Positions 11,401 through 23,558 of a stretch of DNA of 64,000 nt are shown here, piece after piece (the stretch's first letter is position 1; each line of letters opens with the position of its first letter). The DNA is taken from the NCBI RefSeq assembly GCF_001039355.2, contig NW_019775724.1, positions 442,061 to 506,060 of the forward strand, in the 5' to 3' direction. Source of the DNA: Lingula anatina. Lineage: Eukaryota > Brachiopoda > Lingulata > Lingulida > Lingulidae. Below the pieces are notes generated by a model that ran no database searches, had not been told where the DNA came from, and worked only from the letters and a program-made list of their open reading frames with translations. A program made the position numbers and the translations under genes.

Positions 11401-14400
11401 GCGGGGATAGATCGATCTAAAAGCACTGGGAATACAGCCTAGACTGTTAATTCACCGTATTTTCATATAGTGTTGTCCCACTGTCAGGCTTCCCCTGTTG
11501 CACACTGGAGTTGGCTTGTCCTTGCGCCAATGCTAGATATTTTCTCTTAATTTGTTGTTTATATATACAGGGGTAAACCTTTTCATTTATTTTTAAATAT
11601 TTTCATCTCATTACCCATTGTGCGCTATGAGAAACGGATGATTTTTGCCCACAGCTGAATAATTTTAAAGCAATTTGTTAGCTCATAACCATGACAGGGC
11701 GCCCTTTTTTGCGCTTTTGTTTAAAATTGACGTTAGTTGTCGAGGTTTAATGCTTAGCTCTTATAACGTTAGATTTATATGCATCTAAACAATAAGATGT
11801 ATATTTTATACTTGACTATTATTGCCCAGTGTCGAACGCATGCTTTTCAACTTCAGAGATCTAAAACAAGTCGCTAGTGTATTTAAATATAGCAAAATCT
11901 GTTCGACAGGACGTTTCTTTACGGCAGCCGGACACACATTAACCGTATAGAGGCATGGTTTTACCTTTTTTGAGAAAAGATAAAAATCGCGTTTAACAAT
12001 AGATTGCGAGCTGTGGTAAGACCTCCCTCCCCTTTAACCGATGTCTTACACTGTTAATACACAATGTCAGACTTCCCCCTGTTTCCACACTGGAGCTCAA
12101 TATTGCCCTTGCGCCACTGCTAGATATTTTCTCCTATTCTGTTGTTTACATAAACCTTTTCATTTATTTTTGAATATTTTCATCTCATCACCAATTGTGC
12201 TCTCTAAAAAACGGGGGATTCAGCAAGTTGTCTCATAACTATGACATGACTTTGTTGATTAATAATGGACGTTAACGAGGTTTCATGTTTAGCTCTCATC
12301 GGGTTAAATGTATGTGCATCTAAAAGACAAGGTTTCAATTCTATATTTGACTGTTATTGCCCAGTGTCACACGTATGCTTTCTCACTTCAGTGATCTTAA
12401 ACAAGGCGCTAGTGTATTTAAATATAGCAAAATCTGTTCCACATATAACGTTTCTGCACGGCAGCCATGCAGACACAGTAATTGTAAAGGCATGGTTTTA
12501 CCTTGTTTGAGAAAAGATAATAATTGCGTTTATTAATAGATTGCGAGCTATAGTTAGACCCCCTCCTCTTTAACCGATGTCTTATACTGTTAATGCACAC
12601 TGTCAGAATTCCCCCTGTTCCACGCTGGAGTATTGCCCTTGCGCCACTGCCAGATATTTTCTCCTATTCTGTTGTTTATATAAACCTTTTCATTTATTTT
12701 TGAATATCTCATCACCAAAGAAACGGGTGATTTTTCCCACAGCATAATCATCTATTTTAAGCAATTTGTCTCATAACTATGACAGGGCAGTTTTTTCTCG
12801 TTGTTGTTTAAAAATGAACGTTAGTTTGTCGAGGCTTAATGCTTAACTCTTATTGCGTTATACCTGTAGTACATCTATTCAATTTATATTGACTAAATTT
12901 GATGTAGTTAGATGGAACACAATTTGGTCTGACAATTTAGACCCAATTTAGGACTACATAAACTGGACGTATTTACTTACGTATTTGTCTGTTATAAAGC
13001 CAAACAATGGTACTGAGCACGTGTAAAAGACCCCATACAGAGCTAGCGCCAGGCCGATCATTATATAGTTACTTCGCATAAATGGATCTACCTGAAAATG
13101 TGGCATTGATAGAGAACAGAATGACAATAGACCACGCGGTTTCAAAATTGAACGCATCTATTCAAGAAATTTCCTCCCGTCTCTGATAGCTGCACGAATA
13201 TTTGGCATGTTCGAAGCGATAACGAGACAAATATAAAATGTTTTTTTAACAAGAGGTTCACAAATTCGAAAGATGAGCCAATATGCAAAAGGCTAATAAT
13301 AAGTGAAATTATTATATTTTACACAAAAATTCAATTCGATAATTACATGTTTCTTCGGCAATTTATAAGTATAAATTATTTTTAAAATTTGAATTATTTA
13401 AAATTTGACAAAAAGTTCACAATTACATAGTTAATATAAAATGTTTGTTTAAACAAAATTACTTACATTCTCTAAATGATGTCCAAGTGTGGGAACGAAA
13501 GTGCCAAGTCCAACAAATACCACTAATATGCCAAGGTGTTCCAAAGGTATGGCGGGTATCTTTGCTAAATTAATTATCTGTCCAGAGTCTGATGTCATCT
13601 CTGTGAAAAAATCGATCAAACAGCTTACGTGGATTCAAAAAGTCACAAGAAACAATATGAGCGAGATAATATATATTAAGAAACAGATTATAACTGACAT
13701 ACACGACATATAAATTTATGCCATTACCAAATTCCATGCAACCTGATGGTATTCCTCCCCCTGTGTCTACCCCAGCCAATTTATAGCTTTTCTGTACACT
13801 TCCATTCTGTGAGGATATCCAGCATTTTTCTCTGTATTCCTTTCCCCCCATTTTACTCTACCTGTTGCCGTCAAATATATATTTTCTTCTCGTGCAAGAC
13901 ATATGACAGAAGAATGTTGCAAGTCTCATTTAAAATTCTTAAAAAATTCTTAGCCCTTATTTTTACATAAAAAGGTTATTTATTCCATTTGCTGTCCATG
14001 GTACATTTTCTTAAAAGCAATATATAACTACATGTAGGTATACGCAATTTGGCAAAAAATGGCGCTACCGGCTGAATTTCCAATTAATTGGCAGGCAAAG
14101 TATGACTACAGTCTGTCCGCAGATCTGGCATATCAATGCGTAAGCGGTGATCATTACAAAAACACCTACGCGCTTGCACAAAATAGTCCGCGACGTGTGT
14201 TTCGCGCCATGTTTTCAAAAATCAGTAGTTGTTATGTAAATCCATGAAGCTCTGTAAACAACTCATTATTTCGCTTGAAACTTTCAAGGAATAAAATTTA
14301 GAACTTGATGTAAGCGCACAATATAAAATGAACATTTCAATTTCAACGAAAGCCTTGTATCAGATGTCTAAAAATAGCACACGCATTTTTCTCAAGCAGA

Positions 14401-17400
14401 TCGTGGAATTTTGTACCCTAAAATGAAATGATTGTAGAAAAAATGGACAAACTTACTTTATTGATATTATTACGATTTATGCAACTATATATGCTGGAAT
14501 TGAGCCAAAAAGAATAAAAAATTTGTACATGTTGCAACCTTTCTTTTTTGTGAAATCCCTATTTTAGTGCGAAGAATGTAGGTCAGCCGAAACTGGGACT
14601 GTCACGTTGCACTGAGCAAGTGACTCGAGAGCGTTTTTCTCCGTAAATATTGCATTTCGGTTTAAAAGATCGAATGTTCAGCTTTTTCAGGTGTATATTC
14701 ATAGTATACAATGTGTCACTGTCATAGTGAGAGTTGTTATGAAAAACAATACGTGAAAAAACGACATCGGTGCTGCAGATCGATCATAACATGGTTTTAG
14801 AATGGAAAAATCTGCCGTTTGACTTTCAAGTTACATAGCTTTGGGTTGCAGACTAAAAGGTGAGTTTTTTTTTCATTCACTAAGTTTCATGTAAGCGCCG
14901 AAATGTATAGAAATGCTTTTGGAGTAACCTCCCTTCGCACTTGTTGACGTTCAGTACCAGTGAAATGTTACATTTTGTTGCAAAGTTACAGTTGTACTTT
15001 GTTTACAAATGTGCAGGCCTACTTGCGTACCTTTGTGCGTTCTATTTCCTTTATTTGGAGTTGGAATCTAGACCTTTTCCAAAATAGGGTGTGTGTGTGT
15101 CTAAAAACACCTGTTAACTAGCACATTGCGCAATCAGCATTACAGGTGTACTAAAGGTCTCTCTTGGGAAGGTTCCAAAGTTTTACATTATAAGTTTAAA
15201 TATTGTGATTTTTTAAACAATTTTTCTCAATTTATCTGAAATTGTTGGTAGTAAAGGAAAGTCTTCAAATTAAACGAGTTTTAAAAAAGTAGTTTGTCAA
15301 GGCACAGCCACACTTTATGACTAATGCACACTTTAAATTTATGACCTATGCATTGTGCTTTTTCAGTTTTAGTGAAATGTTGACAGCATACCTATCCCTG
15401 CCTAAGCTAGGCTATAGCATGAGAATGGACTTGATGGCATGAAATGATGAAAAGATACCAGTTAGACAAAGCAGAAGGTAATTAAGTGTTTATATATATA
15501 AACCAATACTTCATTATTTTTTATAACTAGCCTATTACTAGTAGGACCAAGGAATTATCAATACCATATAGTATGGTAAGAAATTACTTTGATAAACAAC
15601 TGGTGTGAGACTGACAATAAGGTGAGTTTTTTTTTTAATCTATGGATTTTTCATTAAATTTCAGTTTTTATCTGCTTTGTATAATTTTGTTTCTACATAC
15701 ATGTATGAATTTATCATTATATTATATTTATTTTTAACAGATTCCCGAATTTCATATCAGCTGACAATAAGGGAAGAGGTGTTCTAGTCAAGAGCAGGGA
15801 AATTTATTTCCATACGATTTTGTGTGATGGTGCTGTTGATGCAGGTGTGACTGAACAAGAGATGGTGTTTTGTAGAGTCTAAGATATTGTTTACCCTAGA
15901 AACCTTTCTCATAGCAGACAAGTTCTGGAACATTATTTTCTCTAAGTATTAAACAGGATGGGCTTTGACCCAAAATACTTCCATTGAGAGTGGCCTGCCT
16001 TTAAAGAGCACATAGGTGGCATGTTTATAGTGAATAAAAGTAAAGATATGTGTACTGATTTGTTTCAAGGCTAGGAGACAAAGATTAGAATACATACAAT
16101 AATGCTAATTGAAATTGCCTTGTTCAGCCTGTCCACTTCTCAGGTGGAGAGAGGATACAGTGCTCTCAAAAGAATTGAATCTGATCTGGAGGTCATTTGG
16201 GGAATATTATGCTTAAGTTAACAAAATTTTAACAGCAGTTTTATAGGGGCCAAGTTTTGATGATCATTTAGTCAAGGAATCTATCAACCACTGGGTGGCA
16301 GGGTGGCACTCTGGGAAAACAGCCCAATTTTGAACTTGAAAATTGATTTAGTTTTCTGATTGTCATATCCAGCAGGTAAATGACTTGGCCACTGAAGATT
16401 CTAAGGAAATAAAAAAAAAAATTGAAACATAATCGTATACTGAAGTTTTCTTTTTTTCATTTTTAATGCATCTTACTTTTATATGTATTTAATTACAAAT
16501 CATATTCAAGAATTTTCAGCCGGGGATGACCTTAATTGTATGTCAGTTTTGGCTAAAGTAATATTCATAACTTGCTGGGGCAGGTGCTTCTCCTGCCCTC
16601 AGAATAGACAGATCAAGTTGGCCAACGAGTCTATTGGAGCCTTGTTAACTGCTTTAATTTAAAGGGCAAAAAATTTCAAAAAATCTTTTAAAAAGTTCAG
16701 TGCATATTCATGAGGCTGAATGAACATTTCCCAGGAACAGTGCTTTAAGGACATTAATTTTAAATGTTTACTTAGTGTTGTTTATCACAGATTTCAATAT
16801 TTTGCACTTTTAAAAAGAGAAATGTAAATTTTAAATAGGGATATTTTTTCAAATTATAATTTTAAATATATTTTAAATAGTTTAATATGTAAGAGACAAA
16901 AATAGTACTAGTACATAGAAATAAATCTTGAGCAGTAAAATAAGAGAACAAGGCAAAAGTGCATATCTTAATATAATGATTAAACCGGCGTTGAAGGATT
17001 TTTTTTTTATCAAAACCCTTTCAGGCTTTAAAAAGTACAACCTGGTCATAGGCCAGTACTTCATTGTAAATATTTATTCAATTGAAAAAATCTTGTTTTA
17101 TTTATATCTAGATCTAGCAATATCTTTCTGTATTGGTCAAAATTCACACTGGATTTCTTGTGGATTGGATCGTAACTATACCATTTTTGATGTTTTAAGA
17201 ATGAAGTATATAACTCTTGGAATATTTCTGATGTTAGATGTACATCATTTGTTGGTATTTTAATTTTATTGTAACTTGTTTGCTCTGATATTCAGAATAT
17301 TTAAGAAAACTTGTAGTCTTGCCAAGTCGGGTCAGTTGTCAGGTTGATCACGTGACGCTATAAATTATGACGAAAATGGGGTTCCATTTTTGTCGTCGTT

Positions 17401-19184
17401 TTGGAGATGCAATAATTTCCCCACACAAAATGGGTAAAAATTGTAGGAGACATACCTTATGATATATCATTTGAAAGTTTATGATCTTATCTTTCTGCAG
17501 GATGTAATTGTTTGAAAATATTTTGCGTTTCCTGCGATACATAATCACAGTAACCTACTGCACTTGAAAAAATCGATTTTGCCGACTTTTACACCGACTT
17601 CACGGGAATATGAACACTTTGACAACGAGTTGGGACCCAAACGCAACATGTGTTTCATATCAACACAAAGCACACTTGTTTACCTTTTAGAATATATATA
17701 AAACGCTGGTGATATCAACATTGTAGCAATTTTGTTTAAATTGAAACACCCTAGTGTCACACGCTTCAAAAATGCGAGTGCTTGGCGTCGAGTTCACCTC
17801 GCGCTTAAAAAAAATGGACAAAGCTGAATTCACAAAATATATATACTGCCAGGACGCCAGTTTAATCAGCTTTAATGATTTAGTTTTTAAAAATTTGTAC
17901 AATTTAAACTTCTTATAGAAATCTTTAAAAAGAAAATTTCTGACACCTGAAACGGGACACCATTTGCAATCACCCGCGTGGATAAATCTTCCATTTTACC
18001 GTTCTGAATCTATTTTTTATGACAACTAACCTTAAAATTCCGAATCCTTAGACATTCCCGCTTCTTTTTATGTTTCTATCGTTAAATCACACCAACTGTT
18101 GACAAAAATACACATGAAAATACGAAGAGCTCAAAATTCGTCCATTTTCACTCGATTTTGCTGAAAGTAGTGCGAAAATGGCCGTCGCTTCAGACAGTGT
18201 GCACGTGCAGCTCGAAATCTGCGGACAGACTGCTAATAATAACTCTGACAAGTTACCTTCCCCTTCTTTCTCAGTGGGTAAAGTAAAAAAGGCAACAGCT
18301 GCTATGATGATCGTTAGTGGACCTGACACGAAGAACGGCAAGCCAAACCCTCCCAGCTGATAGAGGCCGCCACCGACCAAGGGGCCCAAGACGTGACCAA
18401 GTCCTGCAAACATTTCCAAGAACCCCTGAAGAGCGAAATGTCAAAACAAAGATTACATATCCCAGCTTTTTTGCACGTCACAATATATTTATGATAGTTT
18501 CATCGATTCACTTGCTGCTTAAAAATATTCACTGTCGAAATAAGCGCACTTAATAAGTGCAAAAATACAATGAAAACAACGAGAGTGGTCTCACTGCTTG
18601 ATAATGTGAGGAATGTACCCTATAATTTTCACTTAGCCCAAATACGGTTGTTTCTGCTTCTGTTACTCTGTTTGTATGTCTGTCTGCATGTTTGCTTGTG
18701 TGTTTGTCTGTCAGTTTGCCCGATTGTTTCACTGTTCGTCACGAGCACAACTCTAAAAGTAATAGATGGATTTTGATAAAGTATTCAGGATAGGTTTCAA
18801 ACGGACTAAGGCATATTGGTGAGGATACATTATTAACTAGTTAAGGGCTTCTCTTTAATAAATTATATATATGATATAGTATATATATATATTCATATCG
18901 TATCATTTCATTACGGTTTTCCCCTGTCTTACGGGTTTTTCCTCCTAAAATGCAAATTACGTGGGTTGAACTAGCATAATTTTAGTTTAACAATTGTTGT
19001 CTACTTACATATGCCGTTGCCATGTTGTCCCTAAACTCCTTCGTTGCTAGGGCATAGACTGCTATAGCAGATATGGCCGCACCCAATGACTCTATGACAC
19101 GTATTGTGATGGCAAGTCCAAGAAAAGTGCCTCCAGAAGGACAGGAACCTAAAAAGCTAAAAAAAAAAAACACACCTTTACAGT

Positions 19185-19258
<74 letters not shown>

Positions 19259-20421
19259 ACTGTATTATACGATAAGTTTGTATTTCCATACATATGTCAT
19301 TAATTTCCTGCTTTCTCAGAAAGATAAACCATATGCAAACCGTCTGGAAAGTTGCAATTCATTATCCCGTTTTTCGATGTAAAAATCTCCAGTTTTGGTT
19401 ATTATATATCTTGATAATTGTAGCATATATGTTTCCGCTTTGTTGAATTAAAGACAAAAGCGAAATATTAAGTATTTAAAGACGTGGCAACATAGCTCTA
19501 TATTATTAATAAGTTACGCACCCGAAGGCCAAAGAACTGACACCAATTACAAGCGTTCCAATGTAGAAACAACGCCTCGCTCCCATGCGAGATAACTAAA
19601 ATATACAACAGGTCAAAAAAGGTATTAATAAGACTTAATTAAGACTTAATCAAGAGCTCGTAATAAAAGGTCGTTTTGATGTATTCGTAAGTAGGCATTC
19701 TGAGGGCAGGGTCAGCTGCATAATTATAAATTTGAATAAATTAATGGCAAAAAAAATTAAACTGAAAGACAAAAATCTCACTGAAAAGCAACCTAACAAC
19801 AGTACCTGTGAGCCAATAATAAAGGAACAACAGAACATGGCCACCTCGTAACACCCAAATATTGCCCCTACTCCCGTCAGAGACACGTTCCTTTTTATAG
19901 CCTGAAAATAAAATTCAAACAGCATGGTGTAGCCTATGAGATAACGCTGGTGTTCATATACATTTGCTGGTGTTCGTTCCTGGAAATTGCGAGAGGCAAT
20001 TTAGGCAGAATGTACTTTGGCTTAGTTCGTTTATGTGTCCAATGTCCCCCATTTTTCTTCTTTTTTCTAAGATTATCGAAAACAACAGTGAGTGAAAAAC
20101 TGCAAAATGGCTCACAGACTAAAAAATCGGATGTACCAGTAAACCATTTTGTTTTTCTTCATCTGTCCTTTCAGAGAAATACAAAGACAAAATTTAAAAT
20201 AAAAAGACTTTCTCTTAAAATTAAAAGAAGCGCCCACTCACCTCGTCTCGCAGAAATGACTGTGCTATGGAATAACACCCGTTTAAAGCAATATTGGCCA
20301 GAGCGCCGTTCATTAAAGTAGACTTTTGTTGGAAAGTCAGCCTGAAGAATTTCATTCCTTCATTGGTTTTCCTTTCTTTAACCCTTCTCTTTTCTTCGGT
20401 CTTGTCACACCTTCCTTCCAT
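5491..20421 (-). CDS. SLC18B1-like: Gene B: complete SLC18B1-like MFS transporter, 12 exons
   Basis: Exons in transcript order: 20421-20242, 19901-19806, 19595-19522, 19156-19009, 18425-18257, 13600-13467, 13091-12981, 9793-9687 (or its identical copy 8058-7952), 7620-7525, 7036-6962, 6349-6256, 5736-5491. All junctions are GT/AG and in phase, giving 509 codons plus stop. The order matches SLC18B1: cytosolic N-terminus, helix 1 (STLMNGALANIALNGCYSI), loop 2-3 LSRMGARRC, the helix-5 motif LGPLVGGGLYQLGG, central loop with SDSGQIINLAKIPAI, second-half FGFITDKY, and a cytosolic tail. The expected role is proton-coupled export of an organic cation such as a polyamine into vesicles; this is inferred from the family. 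The tail lacks the acidic dileucine seen in C and E. Using both exon 8 copies would break the frame (107 bp). Confidence 0.88.
7237..7524 (-). repeat. Intronic tandem repeats derived from the end of exon 9 (gene B)
   Basis: Just downstream of the exon 9 donor of B, about four diverged units of 60-75 bp follow one another. Each recalls the last part of exon 9 plus its donor: in transcript sense, a block like ATGGCGGATTGTGTAAATGA, then GAGGCCGTGTAAG and GTGGAATTAGAAC. Landmarks on the plus strand are the repeated CCTCAGTTTCAAATT and CCTCATTTACACAATCCGCC. Reading frames are not kept, so they look like decayed partial exon duplications. Confidence 0.75.
8372..9165. mobile_element. Element with TAAAGCCTC inverted tips, TAAGCC family
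   Basis: The left tip is TAAAGCCTCGGTCACAACCA, and the right tip ends ACGCACGTCTGAGGCTTTA. The left part (GACGCACGAATTTCAGG, CCCCTGCG) resembles the element at 36-160 and pieces near 27590 and 47505. No transposase is seen, and the frames inside are short. The boundaries are less certain than for the other elements. It is repeated exactly at 10107-10900. Confidence 0.45.
8517..8614. repeat. 98-bp foldback palindrome (CCCAGCAG ... CTGCTGGG)
   Basis: CCCAGCAGACAAACGACATT at the left pairs with AATGTCGTTTGCCTGCTGGG at the right. The centre repeats GTTGAATCAACG-type palindromes. It can form a long hairpin and resembles known short palindromic mobile sequences built on TTGATTCAACG. An identical copy lies at 10252-10349. 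Confidence 0.7.
9619..9619. other. Single N at the boundary of the exact duplication
   Basis: The ambiguous base sits exactly where copy 1 ends (TAGGCGGGA) and copy 2 begins (CATTTGTATAAAAACG). Sequence after copy 2 continues as CGGACATTTAAG, the normal continuation of the foldback repeat. This suggests two overlapping contigs placed side by side. Confidence 0.7.
9620..11353. repeat. 1,734-bp direct duplication, copy 2
   Basis: Copy of 7885-9618, including a second, identical exon 8 of gene B at 9687-9793 with both splice sites. If real, the two exons could only be used alternatively, since 107 bp is not a multiple of three. Confidence 0.85.
11310..11440. repeat. Foldback-family element, partial
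   Basis: Shares CCTTACAGCTT, GACATTTAAGCCG, GAGACTCCCC and GATAGATCGATCTAAA with the reverse complement of the element at 21088-21318. One arm is missing. The break point of the exact duplication falls inside this repeat. Confidence 0.55.
11443..12890. repeat. Tandem repeat of about 540-600 bp, nearly three units, in intron 7 of gene B
   Basis: Units start at about 11443, 12050 and 12586 (spacing 607 and 536). Each begins near ACTGTTAAT and contains, in order, a CTGTCAGxxTTCCCC block, TTGCGCCAxTGCxAGATATT, a CTGTTGTTTA...AACCTTTTCATTTATTTTT block and CATAACTATGACA. The units differ at scattered positions, so the array is old enough to have diverged. No coding sequence. Confidence 0.75.
13601..18256. 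other. Long intron 5 of gene B (4.7 kb)
   Basis: The largest intron of the gene. It carries a hAT-like transposase remnant near 16102-16320, but otherwise AT-rich sequence with no recognised exon. Short frames at 14059-14247 and 16928-17263 have no family motif. A transposon insertion could explain the unusual length. Confidence 0.5.
16102..16320 (+). pseudogene. hAT-type transposase C-terminal remnant
   Basis: Plus-strand codons from 16102 read LFSLSTSQVERGYSALKRIE, which matches the dimerisation region of hAT-family transposases and their domesticated zinc-finger relatives (typically SxAxVERGFSxLKRIK). About 75 bp later another frame reads VKESINHWVAGWHSGK, also like the C-terminal end of such proteins. 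Frameshifts separate the pieces and no catalytic region was found. No inverted ends were identified. Confidence 0.5.
18640..18830 (+). repeat. Diverged dispersed repeat with (TGTC)n and AACTCTAAAAGTAATAGATGG
   Basis: The TGTCTG-rich run, followed by CAACTCTAAAAGTAATAGAT and GGATTTTGATAAAGTATTC, mirrors the layout of the repeat at 1573-1835 (TCTG run, AACTCAAAAAGTTATGGATG, GATGGAATTTTTAGGG). It lies in intron 4 of gene B. Confidence 0.4.
19188..19257. repeat. Compound (CT)n(GT)n microsatellite
   Basis: About 17 CT units, then TTTATATGT, then about 15 GT units. It lies about 32 bp from the exon 4 acceptor of gene B (exon end 19156), on the minus strand a purine/AC tract immediately upstream of the branch and polypyrimidine region. 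Confidence 0.9.
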
Positions 20422-21087
20422 TTTCTAAAAGCAGACGAAAGAGAACCGGTCTTCTTATGCACAAGTGCGCTCTCACCTTACTGGACAGGTCAACAACCAA
20501 ATTATTTACAGCAGATTGTAGGGGTCCATGTTCCTCCCCACCCAGGTTCTTCTTTAATTTCACTTGTCACTGATACATGGGAGAGGGGATATAACACCAA
20601 CATCACATGTCCAGTTCCATTAAGTGTGTTTATTAAGTAATTCAGCACTTATACACATTATCTACCGGGAGTCTGTCTGCATGCCACAGTGGCAGCAACT
20701 GATTAAAATACTCATTGCAATGCTACAGTTAAGGAGTGAGAGTTTATACTTATCATGTTGAAGATGTGCATTTGTCCCAGGCATGCTTATTCAGAGAATA
20801 ATAAATATTCATTCAAGACCGATGCAAGGTGAATGATAATATGCCGACTGATTATATATACACATAATATGTAAATAAGTGAGTTTATCAAAAGCCTTCA
20901 GTGGACCTTAACAAGATAGTAGATAATAGAGCCAATTAGGGTCCCATCCAGAATAGGGTACTAACTGGTCTGAGGGTCAAATATGGCCGACCTACTCGAA
21001 TACTTCACCACGGGATATCTATTCAGTATCTACATGTATTAGCGGAATAGTGCCGAGCATTGTACATGTATTGAGTCGTCATATTTG

Positions 21088-21318
21088 AGACCTTTCCCAC
21101 AGATATTTAGATCGAACTATCCCCCTGGGGAGTCTCATAAGATTGCTGTCAGCTCAAACGGCTTAAATGTCTGCCCCGCCTACTAAAAGCTGTAAGGGGG
21201 TAATTATATTTACTCCCCAACTGATTCGGCTCCCGGAAGCTGACTGCAATTTAACGTGGATCCCCAGGGAGTTAGGTCGATCCAGATGGATCGATCTTAA
21301 ACTGTGGGAACCCAGTCT
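21088..21318. mobile_element. Foldback-family element
   Basis: Inverted tips (AGACCTTTCCCACAG on the left, CTGTGGGAACCCAGTCT on the right) are followed by GATCGA blocks. The inside has AACGGCTTAAATGTCTG, found in most copies of this family. About 230 bp, no coding capacity. Confidence 0.6.
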
Positions 21319-22828
21319 TTGACTCTCGAGTAAGTTCCCTATTATGAATGGTGCCTAAGGATTCTAGATGGGTGAAAGGCCGATTAAGGAGTGCAGATGG
21401 GCGAACAGTTTGATCAATCAACGTAGATTGTTGATGTCCATGAGAATGAGCCCTTAAAATTAAATTTGATATCAGTCACATACTCCTCACAGTTGTACAC
21501 TGGTGTCAATTGGCTTTTTATGGACAGAGAAACGTTAAACGGATTAAATCTCGGTTCCGAGGTTTAGTTGTTAGGTCCCTGCAGCGGTGGCGCGTCACAG
21601 GTTTATATTCCATTTATTCTATACTGTGGACTGAAAATTGCAAAATATCTTTTTTATGCTGTCCTTTAATATCTAAATTCAATAGTCATTTAAATTTGCT
21701 AAGCAGTTCCCATTGATTTCTATGTAAAACAAATACAGATCAAATACAAATCAAATACAAAACAAATACAAAATTGAGCCATAATGGCAATATCCCCATA
21801 TTACGCAATGTACATGTAATAAAAGTGGCGTTTTCCGGCCGCTACCTCACCAAACCAACTGGAATATTCCCCAGTGTTTTTCATATTTTTACTTAAATGT
21901 TGAGTACTTGAGGACATTTTGTCTTATGATAGGCTATTTATCAAAATCGCTGGGGCAGAAATGGTGTTTCTGAAATATGAGCTGTAGCTCTTACTCTATG
22001 ACACTTTGATTATGACGGATAACTGATTTTGGCCAAAATCTTGTTTCGTTCAGGTGTAGCTGTTGGAGATCAATTTCTCTGTGTCACATAGCTGAACAAT
22101 GGACATAATTCCTTATAAATTTGTGACTGTAATTTCTGTCCCACTTAGTAATTGTGAGGAGTACGGATTTGTAATGCAGCATGATCGGTATGATAGGCCT
22201 GCTTGTATACATGTAATGTAACCAATAACCCTTCCAAAGTTGGTAACTCTAGCACTTGCAATTTAGTTTACATTAATCAGTAAAACCATAAGGCGTCTGC
22301 CCTTCATACATTGGTGGACAATCGGTATGATACAAATTAGACCTGAGTCCCAACATCTCGTGTCCTGGCATTTTAATATTTTTTGTGCTGTCGCGTACCC
22401 TACTTACATCGTGTGCATTACAAATAGCATCTACAGGACACTACAAGACCACTCAATATTTAAGGTAATAGTGAATTGTAAAAAAATGACAAAAAAAAAA
22501 CACAGACGCTACAGAAATTGACACATTTTACTGGCCAATGTTACTGGGGTACAAAGGCAATTCTACAATAGATATAGTAAATATTGCTCAGTTGCTTTAA
22601 TCAATAGGATAACAGTGTAAGATTCCCTCAAGGTCCAGACTCATAGTAGAAATATTGCACTCAGGCAAATGTCATTAAATATATCTGATCTTCTGCCCCA
22701 TGAACTTGTCATGGTGAATGAAGAGAGTGATATATAGCAAAGATAATTTGAAGAATGACAAAATTAGAATATGTGAAATTAGAGGTGATAAAGTGGTTTA
22801 ACATACCTGTAGGTTCGCCAGTCGTAAA

Positions 22829-23056
22829 ACAATCTTAGGGACCATTCCCAGACCCTATCGTAGTAAGTGTGGATCGATCAATTGCAACCATTATTAAACG
22901 GCTTAGATGTCTAACACAGCTATTGAAACTGCTAGGGGTAATTAATTATCGTTTAGCAGCTTCAGTAGGAGTGCCAGGTATCTAGGCCGCTTAAGCTGAA
23001 AGCGAGAAACCCCTCAGAGATCCTGTTAGATCGATCTAAGTATGGGGACCTATTGT
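22829..23056. mobile_element. Foldback-family element
   Basis: Tips ACAATCTTAGGGACC and its imperfect inverse GGGGACCTATTGT bound 228 bp. The interior has GTGGATCGATC, ACGGCTTAGATGTCTAACAC and an inverted counterpart ending TTAGATCGATCTAAG. It is inserted in the part of the C upstream region that is otherwise shared with D. Confidence 0.6.
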
Positions 23057-23396
23057 AAGCGTCCGACGATTTGTTTCATCACACCCCTGGACAGTCTGCA
23101 GAACCGCGTTTTGCAACTGAGGAAAAACGTGAAAACGTCAATCCACCTTTTTAGAAAAAGTTGTATGTATATATTAATAAAAACGGCATAATTTTATTGA
23201 AAAATGTACAAAAAGACTAAAATATCATTACCCTCTGCAAAATATCAGTTGTAATTAAAGAGAATTAAATTGCAGCGTCGCGGGACGACTCAAACTGAGA
23301 CAGAGACCGGTGGATTCAAATTCTGCTATCGCAGTATTATCTCTTGCAATGCATTAAACATTATGAACATCGCCGTATGATTTATGGACCTGGGCC

Positions 23397-23534
23397 TGTA
23401 ACTCGAAAGCATCGCGCATTGCGACCTAGCGCAAGCGTCTCGATTCCATAACTCGCCCATACTAGCCCCATATAATACACTGTAGCCTCTATGTGATATC
23501 GCTATTCGCAATCCGCGATGCTTTCGAGTTACGG
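23397..23534. mobile_element. 138-bp palindromic MITE just upstream of gene C
   Basis: TGTAACTCGAAAGCATCGCG on the left and CGCGATGCTTTCGAGTTACG on the right are nearly perfect inverted repeats, extended by GCATTGCGA/TCGCAATCC. The right end lies 67 bp before the gene C ATG. Gene D has only the outer part of the right arm (TCGAGTTACATAG), so the full element separates the two promoters. Confidence 0.7.
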
Positions 23535-23558
23535 AGCTCTGCACAGTTTAGCAAGAAA

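Noticed and set aside
14059-14247. 62-codon plus-strand frame in intron 5 of gene B
   Set aside because: No motif or paralogous counterpart; too short to support.
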